64,000 bases of DNA from positions 248,001-312,000 of the forward strand of contig JADJFA010000001.1 of assembly GCA_016708875.1 (NCBI GenBank), given 5' to 3'. The notes under the pieces are model-generated. The model worked only from the letters and a program-made list of their open reading frames with translations, was not told the origin of the DNA and did not search any database. Source of the DNA: Lewinellaceae bacterium. GTDB lineage: Bacteria > Bacteroidota > Bacteroidia > Chitinophagales > Saprospiraceae. Of this stretch, positions 42,456 to 51,780 are shown piece by piece. Position numbers and translations under genes: made by a program. The first letter of the stretch is position 1. Each line of letters opens with the position of its first letter.

Positions 42456-44213
42456 CCAATTACTCTTATCCCCAGCTCCTCCAACTGCTTCAAATTGATC
42501 CCGTCCGGTGCATCAATCATCATATCGCGGCCCTGGTTGTTTTTTGGGGAATGCAATGAAGTCGCGGATAGAGTTAACCCCGTTCAGTACGGCATTGAGT
42601 CGGTCAAAACCAAAGGCGATGCCACCGTGTGGGGGCGCTCCGTATTCAAATGCACCGAGCAGGAAGCCAAACTGTGCCTCCGCCTCTTCGGGTGTGAACC
42701 CAAGCAGTTTGAAATTGCGGGCTTGCAGATCGCGGTCGTGAATACGAATCGAGCCGCCGCCGATTTCTACGCCATTGATTACCAGGTCATAAGCATCGGC
42801 GCGCATGGATTTAAGCGTGTGGCGGTCGTCGCTTTCCATCTTGGCAATGTCACCAGGTTTAGGCGATGTGAATGGGTGGTGCATGGCGAAAAAGCGATTT
42901 TGATCTTCGTCCCATTCCAGCAAGGGGAAATCCAGGACCCAAAGCGGTTTGAAATCATCGCCGCGACGAAGACCGAGTCGGGTACCCATTTCCAAGCGGA
43001 GTTCCGAAAGTTGCTTGCGCGTTTTTTCATCTTCACCGCAGAGCAGGAAAAGCATATCGCCCGGTTTTGCACCGCAGCGCTCAGCCCAGACCTTCAAATC
43101 ATCGGGGCTGTAAAATTTATCCACACTTGATTTTGGCGTTCCGTCGGCTTCAATTCTCACATAAACCAAGCCTTTTGCACCAATTTGTGGGCGTTTTACC
43201 CATTCGGTCAGCTCGTCAATTTGTTTGCGGGAATATTCAGCACAACCCGGTGCACAAATGGCTACAACAGATTCAGCCCCATCAAAAACAGGAAAGCCTT
43301 TACCTTTTGCTACGTCCGATAAGTCCACAAATTCCATCCCAAAGCGCAGGTCTGGCTTGTCTGATCCATAGCGGCGCAACGCCTCGTCGTAGGTCATGCG
43401 GGGGAACTCGCCGAGCGTGACGCCCAGGACTTGTTGAAACAAATATTTGGTCAAGCCCTCAAAGGTGTTGAGAATGTCCTCCTGGTGCACGAACGACATT
43501 TCACAGTCAATCTGTGTAAATTCCGGCTGCCGATCGGCACGCAAATCCTCGTCGCGGAAGCATTTCACGATCTGGAAATATTTGTCGAAACCAGCCACCA
43601 TCAGGATCTGTTTGAAGGTCTGCGGGCTTTGCGGCAAGGCGTAAAACTGCCCTTTGTTCATGCGACTGGGCACTACAAAGTCGCGCGCGCCTTCAGGGGT
43701 AGATTTGATCAGATTGGGGGTTTCAACTTCTATAAACCCTTTCTCAGCAAGATATTTCCGGGTTTCAATGGCCAGATTGGAACGGAAAATGAGGTTTTTC
43801 TGCACTGCATTCCGGCGCAGGTCGAGGTACCGGTATTTCATGCGGAGATCGTCGCCGCCGTCGGTGTCGTCCTGGATGGTAAAGGGCGGCGTTTTTGAGG
43901 CGTTGAGAATTTTCAGCGCAGTTACTTTGATCTCAATCTCACCTGTGGGGATTTTGGTGGTCTTGGAAGCGCGTTCAATGACCGTTCCAGTGGCTTGCAG
44001 CACGAATTCGCGCCCTACCGAACGGGCTGTTTCGAAGAGTTCTTTAGAAGTGTAATTCTCGTCGAGCACCAATTGCGTAATGCCGTATCGGTCGCGCAGG
44101 TCAATCCAAAGCAAGGCGCCTTTGTCGCGCACGATGGCCGACCAGCCGCTGAGGGTTACTTCTTTGTTTACGTCGGTGATGCGGAGTTCTCCGCAGGTAT
44201 GAGTACGATACAT
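42452..44213 (-). CDS. aspS: aspartyl-tRNA synthetase, frameshifted near the C-terminus
   Basis: The class II synthetase charges tRNA-Asp. The OB-fold N-terminus (MYRTHTCGELRITDVNKEVT; GWSAIVRDKG), FRDEDLRADRQPEFTQID motif 2, and GVEIGGGSIRIHD and FGFDRLNAVLNG motif 3 are intact. Near 42536-42543 the frame breaks in an A6/T6 run: DFIAFPKK should continue NNQGRDMMIDAPDGINLKQL and end EELGIRVIG at 42452. Without correction the protein would stop early (42513). The total of 1762 bases fits one extra base. An essential gene like this supports a sequencing indel. Corrected length is about 586 residues. Confidence 0.95.
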
Positions 44214-44275
44214 CCGTTAGGTGAGAGATTGATGGGTTAAACCCTCCTACGCCTAGGCTTCGGCGGGCAAGGGCG

Positions 44276-44283
44276 CAAAAATA
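44276..44283 (-). promoter_or_regulatory. -7 box upstream of aspS
   Basis: CAAAAATA on the plus strand reads TATTTTTG on the minus strand, 62 bases before the aspS start. Confidence 0.4.
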
Positions 44284-44384
44284 GGGGATTATAGGGAGAA
44301 AAATGGTGCTTCATGAAAGGTAATTGGATCAAAACCGGGGAGTCAAAAGCAAGAATGCATCAATTTATACGCGTTGCCGGGTGT

Positions 44385-44484
44385 GTTGTTGGCGAGGACG
44401 CCAACGCCCTCAAAGCGTTGATAATCACGTATTTTTAAACAAAGATTGGTTACCCCTGCCGTTGTTGGCGTCCTCGCCAACAAC
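44385..44484. repeat. 21-bp perfect inverted repeat (hairpin R)
   Basis: GTTGTTGGCGAGGACGCCAAC (44385-44405) pairs exactly with 44464-44484; each arm is itself a near-palindrome (GTTGGCG/CGCCAAC). A third related copy, GGCGAGGATGCCAACAACGG, lies near 44541. The 453-base gap between the VWA gene and aspS holds these and hairpin S, and no gene. Confidence 0.9.
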
Positions 44485-44621
44485 AACGGCGGAGCTCCAT
44501 TTTAGGTGAATTAGTCAGTATAATGTTTAGCATTAGATATATGGCGAGGATGCCAACAACGGCAAAAGCGGCGACCACTTTTGAAAAGATCGCCGCTTGG
44601 GAAAAGTGCATTTCGCAGCTA

Positions 44622-44654
44622 AATCCTATAAGGTTTTGAAAACCTTATAGGATT
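44622..44654. repeat. perfect 16-bp inverted repeat (hairpin S)
   Basis: AATCCTATAAGGTTTT (44622-44637) and its complement (44639-44654) with a one-base loop, 12 bases past the VWA gene stop. It may terminate that gene. Confidence 0.88.
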
Positions 44655-44666
44655 CAATAGCAGAAA

Positions 44667-46682
44667 CTATTTCTTCGCCGCACCCGCCGTCACCGCAATC
44701 CCCTGCGCTTTCTCCATCAACTGCACCAATTCCGCCCGATACCCGTTGGGGTCATTTTTCGCGGCTTCGCGGGCACGGCTAATGGCATGCTCATAAGAGG
44801 CTGAGCCTTTGAATTTTGAATCGCGCAACAGCAAGCCAAACTCCGCGATGGACGAAGCCAGCAGGAAGTTTTCGCTCTCGGTTTTACGGTCGAGCGCGGC
44901 AGCGTTGAGCCGATATTCCATCAGTTGGCTGGGTTGTTCGCCTTTCGGTTTTTTGTAGCGAAGTTGCAGCACCATCAGGTCGTCGTTGCCAACGGTGACG
45001 GAGGTGTCGGGTTTCACCACAACGACCAACGCGGAGTCGGCCTTGGTAAGCGGCGGCAGCGATTGACCAGCGGGCACGATTTCATAAATTGCTGTGACCC
45101 GGTGACCTGCGCCGAGTTCGCCCGCGTCTTTTGTATCGTCGTGAAAATCCTGGGTAGCGAGCATGCGGTTTTCGTAGCCAATGAGCCGGTAACCAGCCAC
45201 ATGGGCCGGGTTGAAATGCAGTTGTAATTTCACGTCTTTGGCGATGGCGAACAAGGTGCCGCCAAACTCCTGCATGAGCACTTTTTTAGCCTCGCTGAGT
45301 TGGTCAATATAGGCGTGGTTGCCATTGCCCTTGTCGGCAAGGCTCTGCATTTTTCCATCCTGGTAATTGCCCATTCCGTAGCCCAAAATGGTGAGGTAAA
45401 CTCCGCTTTTGCGTTCACTTTCAATGAGTTTTACCAATTCGTCCTCACTGCTCACACCCACGTTGAAATCGCCGTCAGAGCAAAGGATCACACGGTTGTT
45501 TCCATTAGCGATCAGGTTTTTACGCGCTGTTTCGTAGGCTAATTTTATGCCTGCTCCGCCGGCAGTGCTTCCGCCCGATTCGAGGGCTTCAAGCGCTGCT
45601 TTGATCTTGGGTTTGTCGGCGCCAGAAGTGCTTTCGAGCACCAACCCGGCAGCCCCGGCGTACACCACGATCGCCACGCGGTCGTTGGGCCGCAGTTGGT
45701 CGGTGAGCATGGAAAGCGATTGCTTTACGAGCGGGAGTTTATTCTCCGAACCCATACTGCCTGATACATCAATCAGGAACACCAGGTTGGACGCGGGCAA
45801 TTGCCCCACATCAATTTTTTCGCCCTGGATTCCGATGGTCAACAGGCGATTTTTAGGATTCCAGGGACAAGGCGCCACTTCAGTATTCACCTCAAATGGA
45901 TGGCGACCGCTCCGTGGCGCATCGTATTGATAATCAAAGTAGTTGATCATTTCTTCTATTCGGACTGCATCGCGTGGCGGGAGTTGGTTGGCGTTCAAAT
46001 AGCGGCGTATGTTGGCGTAAGAAGCAGCGTCCACGTCAATCGAAAAAGTGGAGATTCCGTTTGATTTGGCATCTTGGAAGGGGTTTTCTATGATGCGGTT
46101 GTATTGTTCGCCGGAGAGATCGTCCAGGGTATCGAAGATGGGTTTATAGTTCAGTACACGGCGTTCAGCGTATTCTTCCTCTGGAAATCTTGCATAGCCC
46201 AGCGTCAATTTATCATAGGAGGGAACAGAAACGACGCTTGGCTGAGGAGAAGCAAATCCAAGCGCTTGCCTTTTTGTTTTGCGGGCGTCGTATTCTTTGC
46301 GTTCGGATGCCTTGGCTTGTTTGGATGCTGGTTTCTTGTGATTTTTCACCACAACTTCATCCAAGACCGAAGCGCTGGAGAGCATGATGTTCATGGTTTT
46401 TACCTTATTCAATGTAACTTTCAAGCCCTTAAGGGCAACGGGTTTATAACCAGTGTACGTGCATTCCAATGAATAATTTCCGGGGGCTAATTCGAAGCGA
46501 TATTCCCCATGAATATCAGTAGTCGTGCTAAAAATGGAACTAGTATCCATGAACGCTTTAACGGTGGCTCCAATAAGCGGTTCTTTTGAATCGGTGATTT
46601 TACCAGTGAGAATGGTTTGCGCGAATAGGGGTTGTGCGAGGAATATCCCGAAGAGCAGGACTGGATAGAATGTCAGTTTCAT
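44667..46682 (-). CDS. von Willebrand factor A protein, YfbK/DUF3520 type
   Basis: 671 residues. Signal peptide MKLTFYPVLLFGIFLAQPLFA, then a carboxypeptidase-regulatory-like domain (ILTGKITDSKEPLIGATVKA; YRFELAPGNYSLECTYTGYK). A VWF N-terminal-type segment (NPFQDAKSNGISTFSIDVDA) leads into the VWA domain with MIDAS motif LVFLIDVSGSMGSENKLPLV (about residue 300) and Asp in ILCSDGDFNVG. The C-terminal DUF3520 region begins near DVKLQLHFNPAHVAGYRLIG. The usual metal site is complete, so it binds ligand proteins in the periplasm or at the outer membrane. Partner unknown. Confidence 0.9.
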   Translation of the reverse strand: MKLTFYPVLLFGIFLAQPLFAQTILTGKITDSKEPLIGATVKAFMDTSSIFSTTTDIHGEYRFELAPGNYSLECTYTGYKPVALKGLKVTLNKVKTMNIMLSSASVLDEVVVKNHKKPASKQAKASERKEYDARKTKRQALGFASPQPSVVSVPSYDKLTLGYARFPEEEYAERRVLNYKPIFDTLDDLSGEQYNRIIENPFQDAKSNGISTFSIDVDAASYANIRRYLNANQLPPRDAVRIEEMINYFDYQYDAPRSGRHPFEVNTEVAPCPWNPKNRLLTIGIQGEKIDVGQLPASNLVFLIDVSGSMGSENKLPLVKQSLSMLTDQLRPNDRVAIVVYAGAAGLVLESTSGADKPKIKAALEALESGGSTAGGAGIKLAYETARKNLIANGNNRVILCSDGDFNVGVSSEDELVKLIESERKSGVYLTILGYGMGNYQDGKMQSLADKGNGNHAYIDQLSEAKKVLMQEFGGTLFAIAKDVKLQLHFNPAHVAGYRLIGYENRMLATQDFHDDTKDAGELGAGHRVTAIYEIVPAGQSLPPLTKADSALVVVVKPDTSVTVGNDDLMVLQLRYKKPKGEQPSQLMEYRLNAAALDRKTESENFLLASSIAEFGLLLRDSKFKGSASYEHAISRAREAAKNDPNGYRAELVQLMEKAQGIAVTAGAAKK

Positions 46683-46717
46683 GTGTGAAGAAATTTTAGG
46701 TGAAGGAAGTTCTGCGG

Positions 46718-46770
46718 GGTCGTAAGACCCTCGCAGGGCATTGCTGCTAGGTCGTAAGACCCTCGCAGCG
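46718..46770. repeat. GGTCGTAAGACCCTCGCAG repeat, two copies
   Basis: GGTCGTAAGACCCTCGCAG starts at 46718 and 46750, 32 bases apart. It is the reverse-orientation counterpart of the 34-bp repeat at 1821-1904 (shared core GCGGGGTCGTAAGACC). It lies upstream of the VWA gene. Confidence 0.88.
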
Positions 46771-46842
46771 CATTGAGGGCCAAATGATGCAGCCCCGACT
46801 TGTATTGCACAAACCGGGGCTGTATTTTGTTTTTCAATACCT

Positions 46843-48018
46843 TCACTTCTTCTTTAACCCTTCCAAAAGCTCCTCCACCAACATAGTGTCTTCCCCCTCC
46901 GCTTTGGCAAGTTCCAGCGAGCGTGTAGCGGCCTTTTTTGCCGCTTTTTTCTTGCCCATTTTGGCCCAAACCTTGGCAAGGGTGAATTGATAATAGGAGG
47001 TTTCTTGCAATGAAACGGCCTTTTTAACCCAGCCAAGCGCGATCTGCAGCTGAGCAGGCTCACTCATTTCTTCCGCAAAAATCGAGGCCATTTCGTTGAG
47101 TTCATCCGGGTCGTCGGACGGATAGCGGGTATAGTGATCAATGGCCGCGCTGGCAAAATTCGCCTGGTCGTTGTGCTGACGATGATAGTCCAGTCGGTAG
47201 CGAGAGGCCAGTACTTCACCACCTTCCGGATAGACCGTTCCGTAAAGCCGCTGCACCTCGCCGAGTTGAAGCTCCGGGTGACTTTGCAAATAGCCCTCGA
47301 ACACACTTTCGATTTTGGCTTTCACCTCCCGTTTGCCAAATTTTCCTTCAAAGGCAGGGCGATTTTTTAACAAAAACTGGAATCCCGCAGAATACGGGTC
47401 GTCAATGTGCCGCATCAGCAAATCCATGTTTTCGGGGGTTCCTAAATCCGCTTCTGTTTTTAAAAAATCATTGGCAATGCTGCCCGCGTCAGGGTCGTAG
47501 GCAGCTGTTTTGGCTTCCAAATATTTCAGCAAAAACTCCCTGCGGCGATTGCCGGAAGCGTATTGCTTTTCAAGTGCGGCAAGATTGCGGGTTGGATCCA
47601 GCGCGGTGGTACCCAATGCGATCAATTCCTGCGGATTATGGTAACCTGCCGAGCGGTGCTGCACTTCCCCGGAACCGTCCAGGAAAAGCAGCGTTGGGTA
47701 CACCCAAACACCATATCGGCTGGAAATATCAAGTCCTTCTCCGCGCTCCATGTCGAATTTTATGTTCAGAAAGTTTTTATTGAAAAACGCGCCTGCTGAT
47801 GAATCGGGAAAGACCTCTTTCGACATCACTTTGCAGGGACCGCACCAGGAGGTGTAGGCATCTAAAAATACCTGTTTCCCTTCGGATTTGGCCTTGGCGA
47901 GGGTTTCGGCAAAAGTGCCTTGCTCGAATTGGATGCCTTGGGCGGGCGTGACAGTGGGCAGGAGCAGAAGGCAGTAGCAGTAGGCAGTTTTGCGGACAAT
48001 TGAGGTTACAAACAGCAT
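46843..48018 (-). CDS. secreted thioredoxin-fold protein, paralog of 60451-61617
   Basis: 391 residues. Hydrophobic N-terminus (YCYCLLLLPTVTPAQ) is a signal peptide. A thioredoxin domain comes first: FLDAYTSWCGPCKVMSKEVF with an active WCGPCK site, then VYPTLLFLDGSGEVQHR with cis-Pro. The remaining 250 residues are helical and TPR-like (FLKTEADLGTPENMDLLM; LQIALGWVKKAVSLQETSYY; AKVWAKMGKKKAAKKAATRS). The same architecture and wording (GIQFEQGTFAETLAKAKSEGK versus GIEFFHGTWPEALEKAKSEE) appears in the gene at 60451. It probably handles disulphides in the periplasm. Confidence 0.88.
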   Translation of the reverse strand: MLFVTSIVRKTAYCYCLLLLPTVTPAQGIQFEQGTFAETLAKAKSEGKQVFLDAYTSWCGPCKVMSKEVFPDSSAGAFFNKNFLNIKFDMERGEGLDISSRYGVWVYPTLLFLDGSGEVQHRSAGYHNPQELIALGTTALDPTRNLAALEKQYASGNRRREFLLKYLEAKTAAYDPDAGSIANDFLKTEADLGTPENMDLLMRHIDDPYSAGFQFLLKNRPAFEGKFGKREVKAKIESVFEGYLQSHPELQLGEVQRLYGTVYPEGGEVLASRYRLDYHRQHNDQANFASAAIDHYTRYPSDDPDELNEMASIFAEEMSEPAQLQIALGWVKKAVSLQETSYYQFTLAKVWAKMGKKKAAKKAATRSLELAKAEGEDTMLVEELLEGLKKK

Positions 48019-48089
48019 GAGTTGAATAATTTAAAGTCTCAAAAATGGGGTTGCAAGTCGATTTTATCTGTGATGCTTTTGCAGTTCTT

Positions 48090-48854
48090 TCAGTGCAAAA
48101 CTATTTTTTTCGTAACCAAACCTTCTTTGAATAAAACTCGGGCGAAGTATACGCCAGCGGCAAGATTATTGCGCTTTACGACAAACTGGTCCGCATTCAA
48201 ATTTTGGAATTTGGCGCAAATGTGGCCCGCAAGGTCCACGATTTCGATGCTTTTTATCACAAATTGACCGTTAGCTTTTAGGATAAAATCTCCCATTGAA
48301 GGATTTGGAATTCCAACCACGTTTAAGGAAATCGGCTCGTTGGCATCTCCGAAGTAGTCATCATTATTCAGGATAGGATTACAGCAATTGGCACATCCTG
48401 CTGCATTGACTTCAGAAAAAGTATGCAAAGCATTTTCACCGTTACAATTGGCATAATTGAATGTGTCAAAATAAAGAGCTTCGGACGCATTGCAGCCGGG
48501 ATTCAGTATATTTTCAGGATAAATATGGCCGCCATTAATCAACCTGATACAGGCACTGGCTCCTAATCTAAAAAAGCTGTTATGGCTCCAGTACAGGACG
48601 CCACCATCCACGATAATGACACCTTCAAACGGAAACCCAGCCAACATTGGTTCATAGTTCACATCAATCTCAAAAGTATCCAGGATAAAAATGGTGTCTG
48701 TGGTAATCGGGCAAGCCCCGAAAGGATTGTCTGAGGCCAGGATTTTATTATGGAAAACACATTGTGCTTCCACCTGCATGGATGAAAGTATTACTGTGCA
48801 ATAAAATACAGATAAAAAAAAGACCCTAAAAGTGGTGCGGACAATTCTATTCAT
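48090..48854 (-). CDS. small secreted protein with T9SS sorting domain
   Basis: 254 residues from ATG 48854 (MNRIVRTTFRVFFLSVFYCT). After the signal peptide come a short beta-rich, Cys-containing domain (CVFHNKILASDNPFGACPIT; GVLYWSHNSFFRLGASACIR; NCCNPILNNDDYFG) and a T9SS sorting domain (GIPNPSMGDFILKANGQFVI to GLVTKKIVLH). It is probably exported to the surface. The non-T9SS part has no recognisable family. The start at 48875 would add only seven residues without signal character. Confidence 0.75.
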   Translation of the reverse strand: MNRIVRTTFRVFFLSVFYCTVILSSMQVEAQCVFHNKILASDNPFGACPITTDTIFILDTFEIDVNYEPMLAGFPFEGVIIVDGGVLYWSHNSFFRLGASACIRLINGGHIYPENILNPGCNASEALYFDTFNYANCNGENALHTFSEVNAAGCANCCNPILNNDDYFGDANEPISLNVVGIPNPSMGDFILKANGQFVIKSIEIVDLAGHICAKFQNLNADQFVVKRNNLAAGVYFARVLFKEGLVTKKIVLH

Positions 48855-48900
48855 TGTTTGAATTTTAATAGACAAATATAAGGCTATTTAAATCGCCCAT

Positions 48901-49395
48901 TCACACACCCACCACCGCACTCCGCCGTTCCAGCAAAAGCGTGTCCCGCCAAACCCCGCCCATCTGCCCAATCCGTTCCCGGCGACCAAGAACCCGAAAG
49001 CCGCACTTTTCATGGATTCGGATACTGCCGATATTTTCGGGGAAAATTCCCGCCTGCAAGGTCCAAAAACCTTCGGCTTCGCTTTCAACCACCAATTGCT
49101 CCAGCAAGGCCAATCCAATGCCTTGCCCACGAAATTTTTCCCCGACATAAACGCTCTCCTCAGCCACGCCCGCGTAGACACAACGCCCGGATACAGGTGT
49201 AAGCGCAGCCCATCCCGCCACTTCTTCCCCGATGATGGCCAGCAAACGGCAATGGGGGATGTGTGCCTTGTCCCATTCCTCCCACGTGGGTGCTTCGGTT
49301 TGGAATGTGGCGTTGCCGGTGCGGATGCCTTCGAGGTAGATGGCGGCGACGGAGGGCCAATCGGCGGGGGTCATTTTTCTGAATAACATGCTCAT
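48901..49395 (-). CDS. GNAT N-acetyltransferase, phosphinothricin-acetyltransferase-like
   Basis: 164 residues from ATG 49395 (or 49389). The acetyl-CoA site is EKFRGQGIGLALLEQLVVES, with NATFQTEAPTWEEWDKAH, GWAALTPVSGR and YAGVAEESVYVGEKFRG typical of the PAT/Bar/YncA subfamily, and IRIHEKCGFRVLGRRERIGQ in the C-terminal part. It would N-acetylate a small amine or amino acid such as methionine sulfone-type compounds. The substrate is not shown by sequence. It is divergent from the STAND-TPR gene. Confidence 0.85.
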   Translation of the reverse strand: MSMLFRKMTPADWPSVAAIYLEGIRTGNATFQTEAPTWEEWDKAHIPHCRLLAIIGEEVAGWAALTPVSGRCVYAGVAEESVYVGEKFRGQGIGLALLEQLVVESEAEGFWTLQAGIFPENIGSIRIHEKCGFRVLGRRERIGQMGGVWRDTLLLERRSAVVGV

Positions 49396-49417
49396 AGATT
49401 TATTCTTACCAGATATA

Positions 49418-49545
49418 TTTTTTAACCACATAGTGCACATAGTTCACATAGTAGCGATATAAGAAAACTATGTGTGCTATGTGGACTATGTGGTAAAAAT
49501 GCGAAAGTACTATGTGTGCAATATGGACTATGTGGTAAATATACC
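49418..49545. repeat. CACATAG-word inverted repeats (hairpin U) in a divergent region
   Basis: Left arm 49418-49453 (AACCACATAGTGCACATAG) pairs with 49468-49499 (GTGCTATGTGGACTATGTGG) with a few mismatches, and a second right-arm copy lies at 49510-49540. The same words are at 33.25 kb. It lies between divergent GNAT and STAND-TPR genes. Confidence 0.88.
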
Positions 49546-49584
49546 GCCCACCCGTACATTCGCCCAGCAAAGCATCGAAAACCA

Positions 49585-51611
49585 ATGCAATCTCCCGTCT
49601 TCATCAGCAACGTCCGGCACGCGCCTTTGGCCGCCAGTTCGGTTATTGGCCGCACAGACGAACTCCAAAAAATAGCCGACGCCCTCGAAACAGGCAACGA
49701 CCTCCTGCTGCTCAACGGCATGGGCGGCGTAGGCAAAACCACCCTTGCAGGCTTCTACATGGAGCGCTACGCCCACCGCTACCAGCACATTGCCTGGATC
49801 AGCTGCTCCGGCGATTTCCGAAGCGACCTCGTGAACCAACTCAACCGACAGCGCATACCCGGCCTCCCCGACACCGAAAACGTGCCCGATCTCTTTGCCG
49901 CCATGCTCTTCTGTATGGAAAACATGCCCGGCCCCAACCTGCTCATTGCCGACAACCTTAACACCGAGACGCAGATAGATGACCTTGCACAGTACAAGCC
50001 CCAACTCCCCCGCAACTGGAGAATGCTGCTCACCGCACGTTGCAACACGGGGGCATTCCCTGATCACGCCATCGGTGTATTGAGCGAGGCGGAGGCGACT
50101 GCACTGTTTTCCAGGCACTACACATTCCGTTCCGGCGATACGGACACACAACGCCTGGACTTGCTTCGCAAAGTAGGCCGCCACACCCTCGCCGTGGAGT
50201 TTATTGCCAAAACCCTGGCCCAATTGCCTACCTGGAATCTTGAACGGATGCTGCGACACCTGAGCGAAAAAGGCCTCGCCGATCTCGGCACGGCAGCAAG
50301 CGTGAGCACCGCCCACAGCAAGGATATGCGAGTACTGATGGAAGATTACCTCCGTGCCATTTTTGAAATCAACCTCACGGCGATTGGCGAAAAGCCCCGC
50401 GAATTGCTGGCGCAGTTGGCCATGTTCCCTGCGCAGCCCCATCCTTTCCATTTGCTTTGTCAGGTGCTGGGCTGCGACGAGGAAGCGGAGCAAGACTTGC
50501 TCGCTGCCTCGCTTAATCATTTGAAAAACAATGGATTATTAGAAGACTTAGGAGCCGATGGTTGGTACTTACATCCGCTGCTGCAGGAAGTGGCGCGGCA
50601 AAAATGGCCACCGAGGTATGAGGCGGCTGCTTCGATACTTGATAGGCTGGAAGATGCATTGGAAAACTGGTCTCTGCCTGAAAGTCTACCCTTGTTGCCT
50701 TACGCTGTCGCCATGGTAGAGCGGCTGCAATTTGAGGATGTGCGGTTGGCAGGGTTGTGCTGGGCCATTTCTGATCGATACTTCGACTTAGGCGACTTCC
50801 ATAATAGTGAGCGGTTTATCAAGGAGGCGAGTCGGTTGTACGAGGAGGTGGGAAATCAGGAATATTTGGCAATAACTTTCGAGCGGCTGGGGAAATTGGC
50901 GCAAGGCCAAGGAAAAATGGAGGAGGCTTTGGTTCTTTTTGAAAAAGAATCAGAAATCTTTAAAGCACTCTACGCCGCAAATCCTCAGTCAGAAAGTCTA
51001 AAAAGGCGCCTAGCTATTTCCTACTCTAAATTGGGCGACATCTTTCAGGCGCAGGGAAAGATGGACGAGGCTTTGACCTTTTTTGAAAAAGACCGGAAAT
51101 TGACAGAAGAACTATACGCGGCCAACCTGCGCTCGGAAAGTCTGAAAAATGGACTGGCCATTTCTTACCACCGATTGGGTGCTTTATATAACCAGCAAGG
51201 AAAATTAGAAGAGGCGTTGACCTTTTTTAAAAAATATAATCAACTGCAAGAAGATCTTATTAAGGCTAATCCACGCTCAGAAAAATGGAAAAATGATTTG
51301 GCAATTTCCTACGATGAACTGGGCTCCATCTTTCAGGCGCAGGAAAGATGGAAGAAGCGTTGGCTTTTTTTGAAAAAGCGATCGAGTTGTTTGAAGAACT
51401 CTACGCTGCCAACCCAGCTAGAGCAGGTTTATGGTATAGTCTGGCTACTTCCTACCTTTGGACTGGCTACACCCACCGAAAAATGGATCATCCCGAACTC
51501 GCCACTCCTTATTTCCAAAAGGCATTACCGCTTTTGGAGCAACTCTGCGAGCGTACACCTATTCCGAAGTATCTCACTCAATTGGAGTGGGTGCGGAAGG
51601 CGTTAGAGTAG
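49585..51611 (+). CDS. STAND (NB-ARC-like) ATPase with TPR repeats, one frameshift
   Basis: ATG 49585 is used because upstream codons are hairpin U sequence. The NTPase has SSVIGRTDELQKIADAL, Walker A NGMGGVGKTTLA (about residues 41-52), Walker B NLLIADNLN and RMLLTARCN. A winged-helix region follows. From about residue 428 there are five 48-residue TPR-like repeats (YSKLGDIFQAQGKMDEALTF; FEKDRKLTEELYAANLRSES). In the fourth, near 51343, GGG is read as GG and the frame breaks; the true frame continues KMEEALAFFEKAIELFEELY to LEWVRKALE at 51611. Corrected length is about 675. No effector domain precedes the NTPase. Likely a signal-sensing oligomerising ATPase. Confidence 0.82.
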
Positions 51612-51637
51612 TCCATGCTTTCACCACAAAGGTTTTT

Positions 51638-51705
51638 TGCCACTAATTGCACTAATTTCCACGAATATCAACTGCAATTAGTGCGAATTTGTGAAATTAG
51701 TGGCA
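51638..51705. repeat. 25-bp near-perfect inverted repeat (hairpin V)
   Basis: Arms 51638-51662 and 51681-51705 match at about 20 of 25 positions with an 18-base loop. Word GCCACTAATTGCACTAATTT, the same family as hairpin J. It lies between the STAND and nuclease genes. Confidence 0.88.
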
Positions 51706-51780
51706 ACATTAAAAACGCTTATTAAAAACTTTTTGTGGTAAAATATGCGAATGATTACCTTCGCCCAAACAAAACCCACC

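Noticed and set aside
46679..46969. 96-codon minus-strand frame
   Set aside because: Largely made of the GGTCGTAAGACC repeat and the antisense of the thioredoxin gene end.
49528..50520. 330-codon open frame on the minus strand
   Set aside because: It lies opposite the STAND ATPase gene, whose Walker motifs are clear. The antisense frame has no recognisable motif and follows from the GC-rich codon pattern.
50868..51470. Regular 144-base repeats that might look like a CRISPR or satellite array
   Set aside because: They encode 48-residue TPR-like repeats in frame, so protein repeat expansion explains them.
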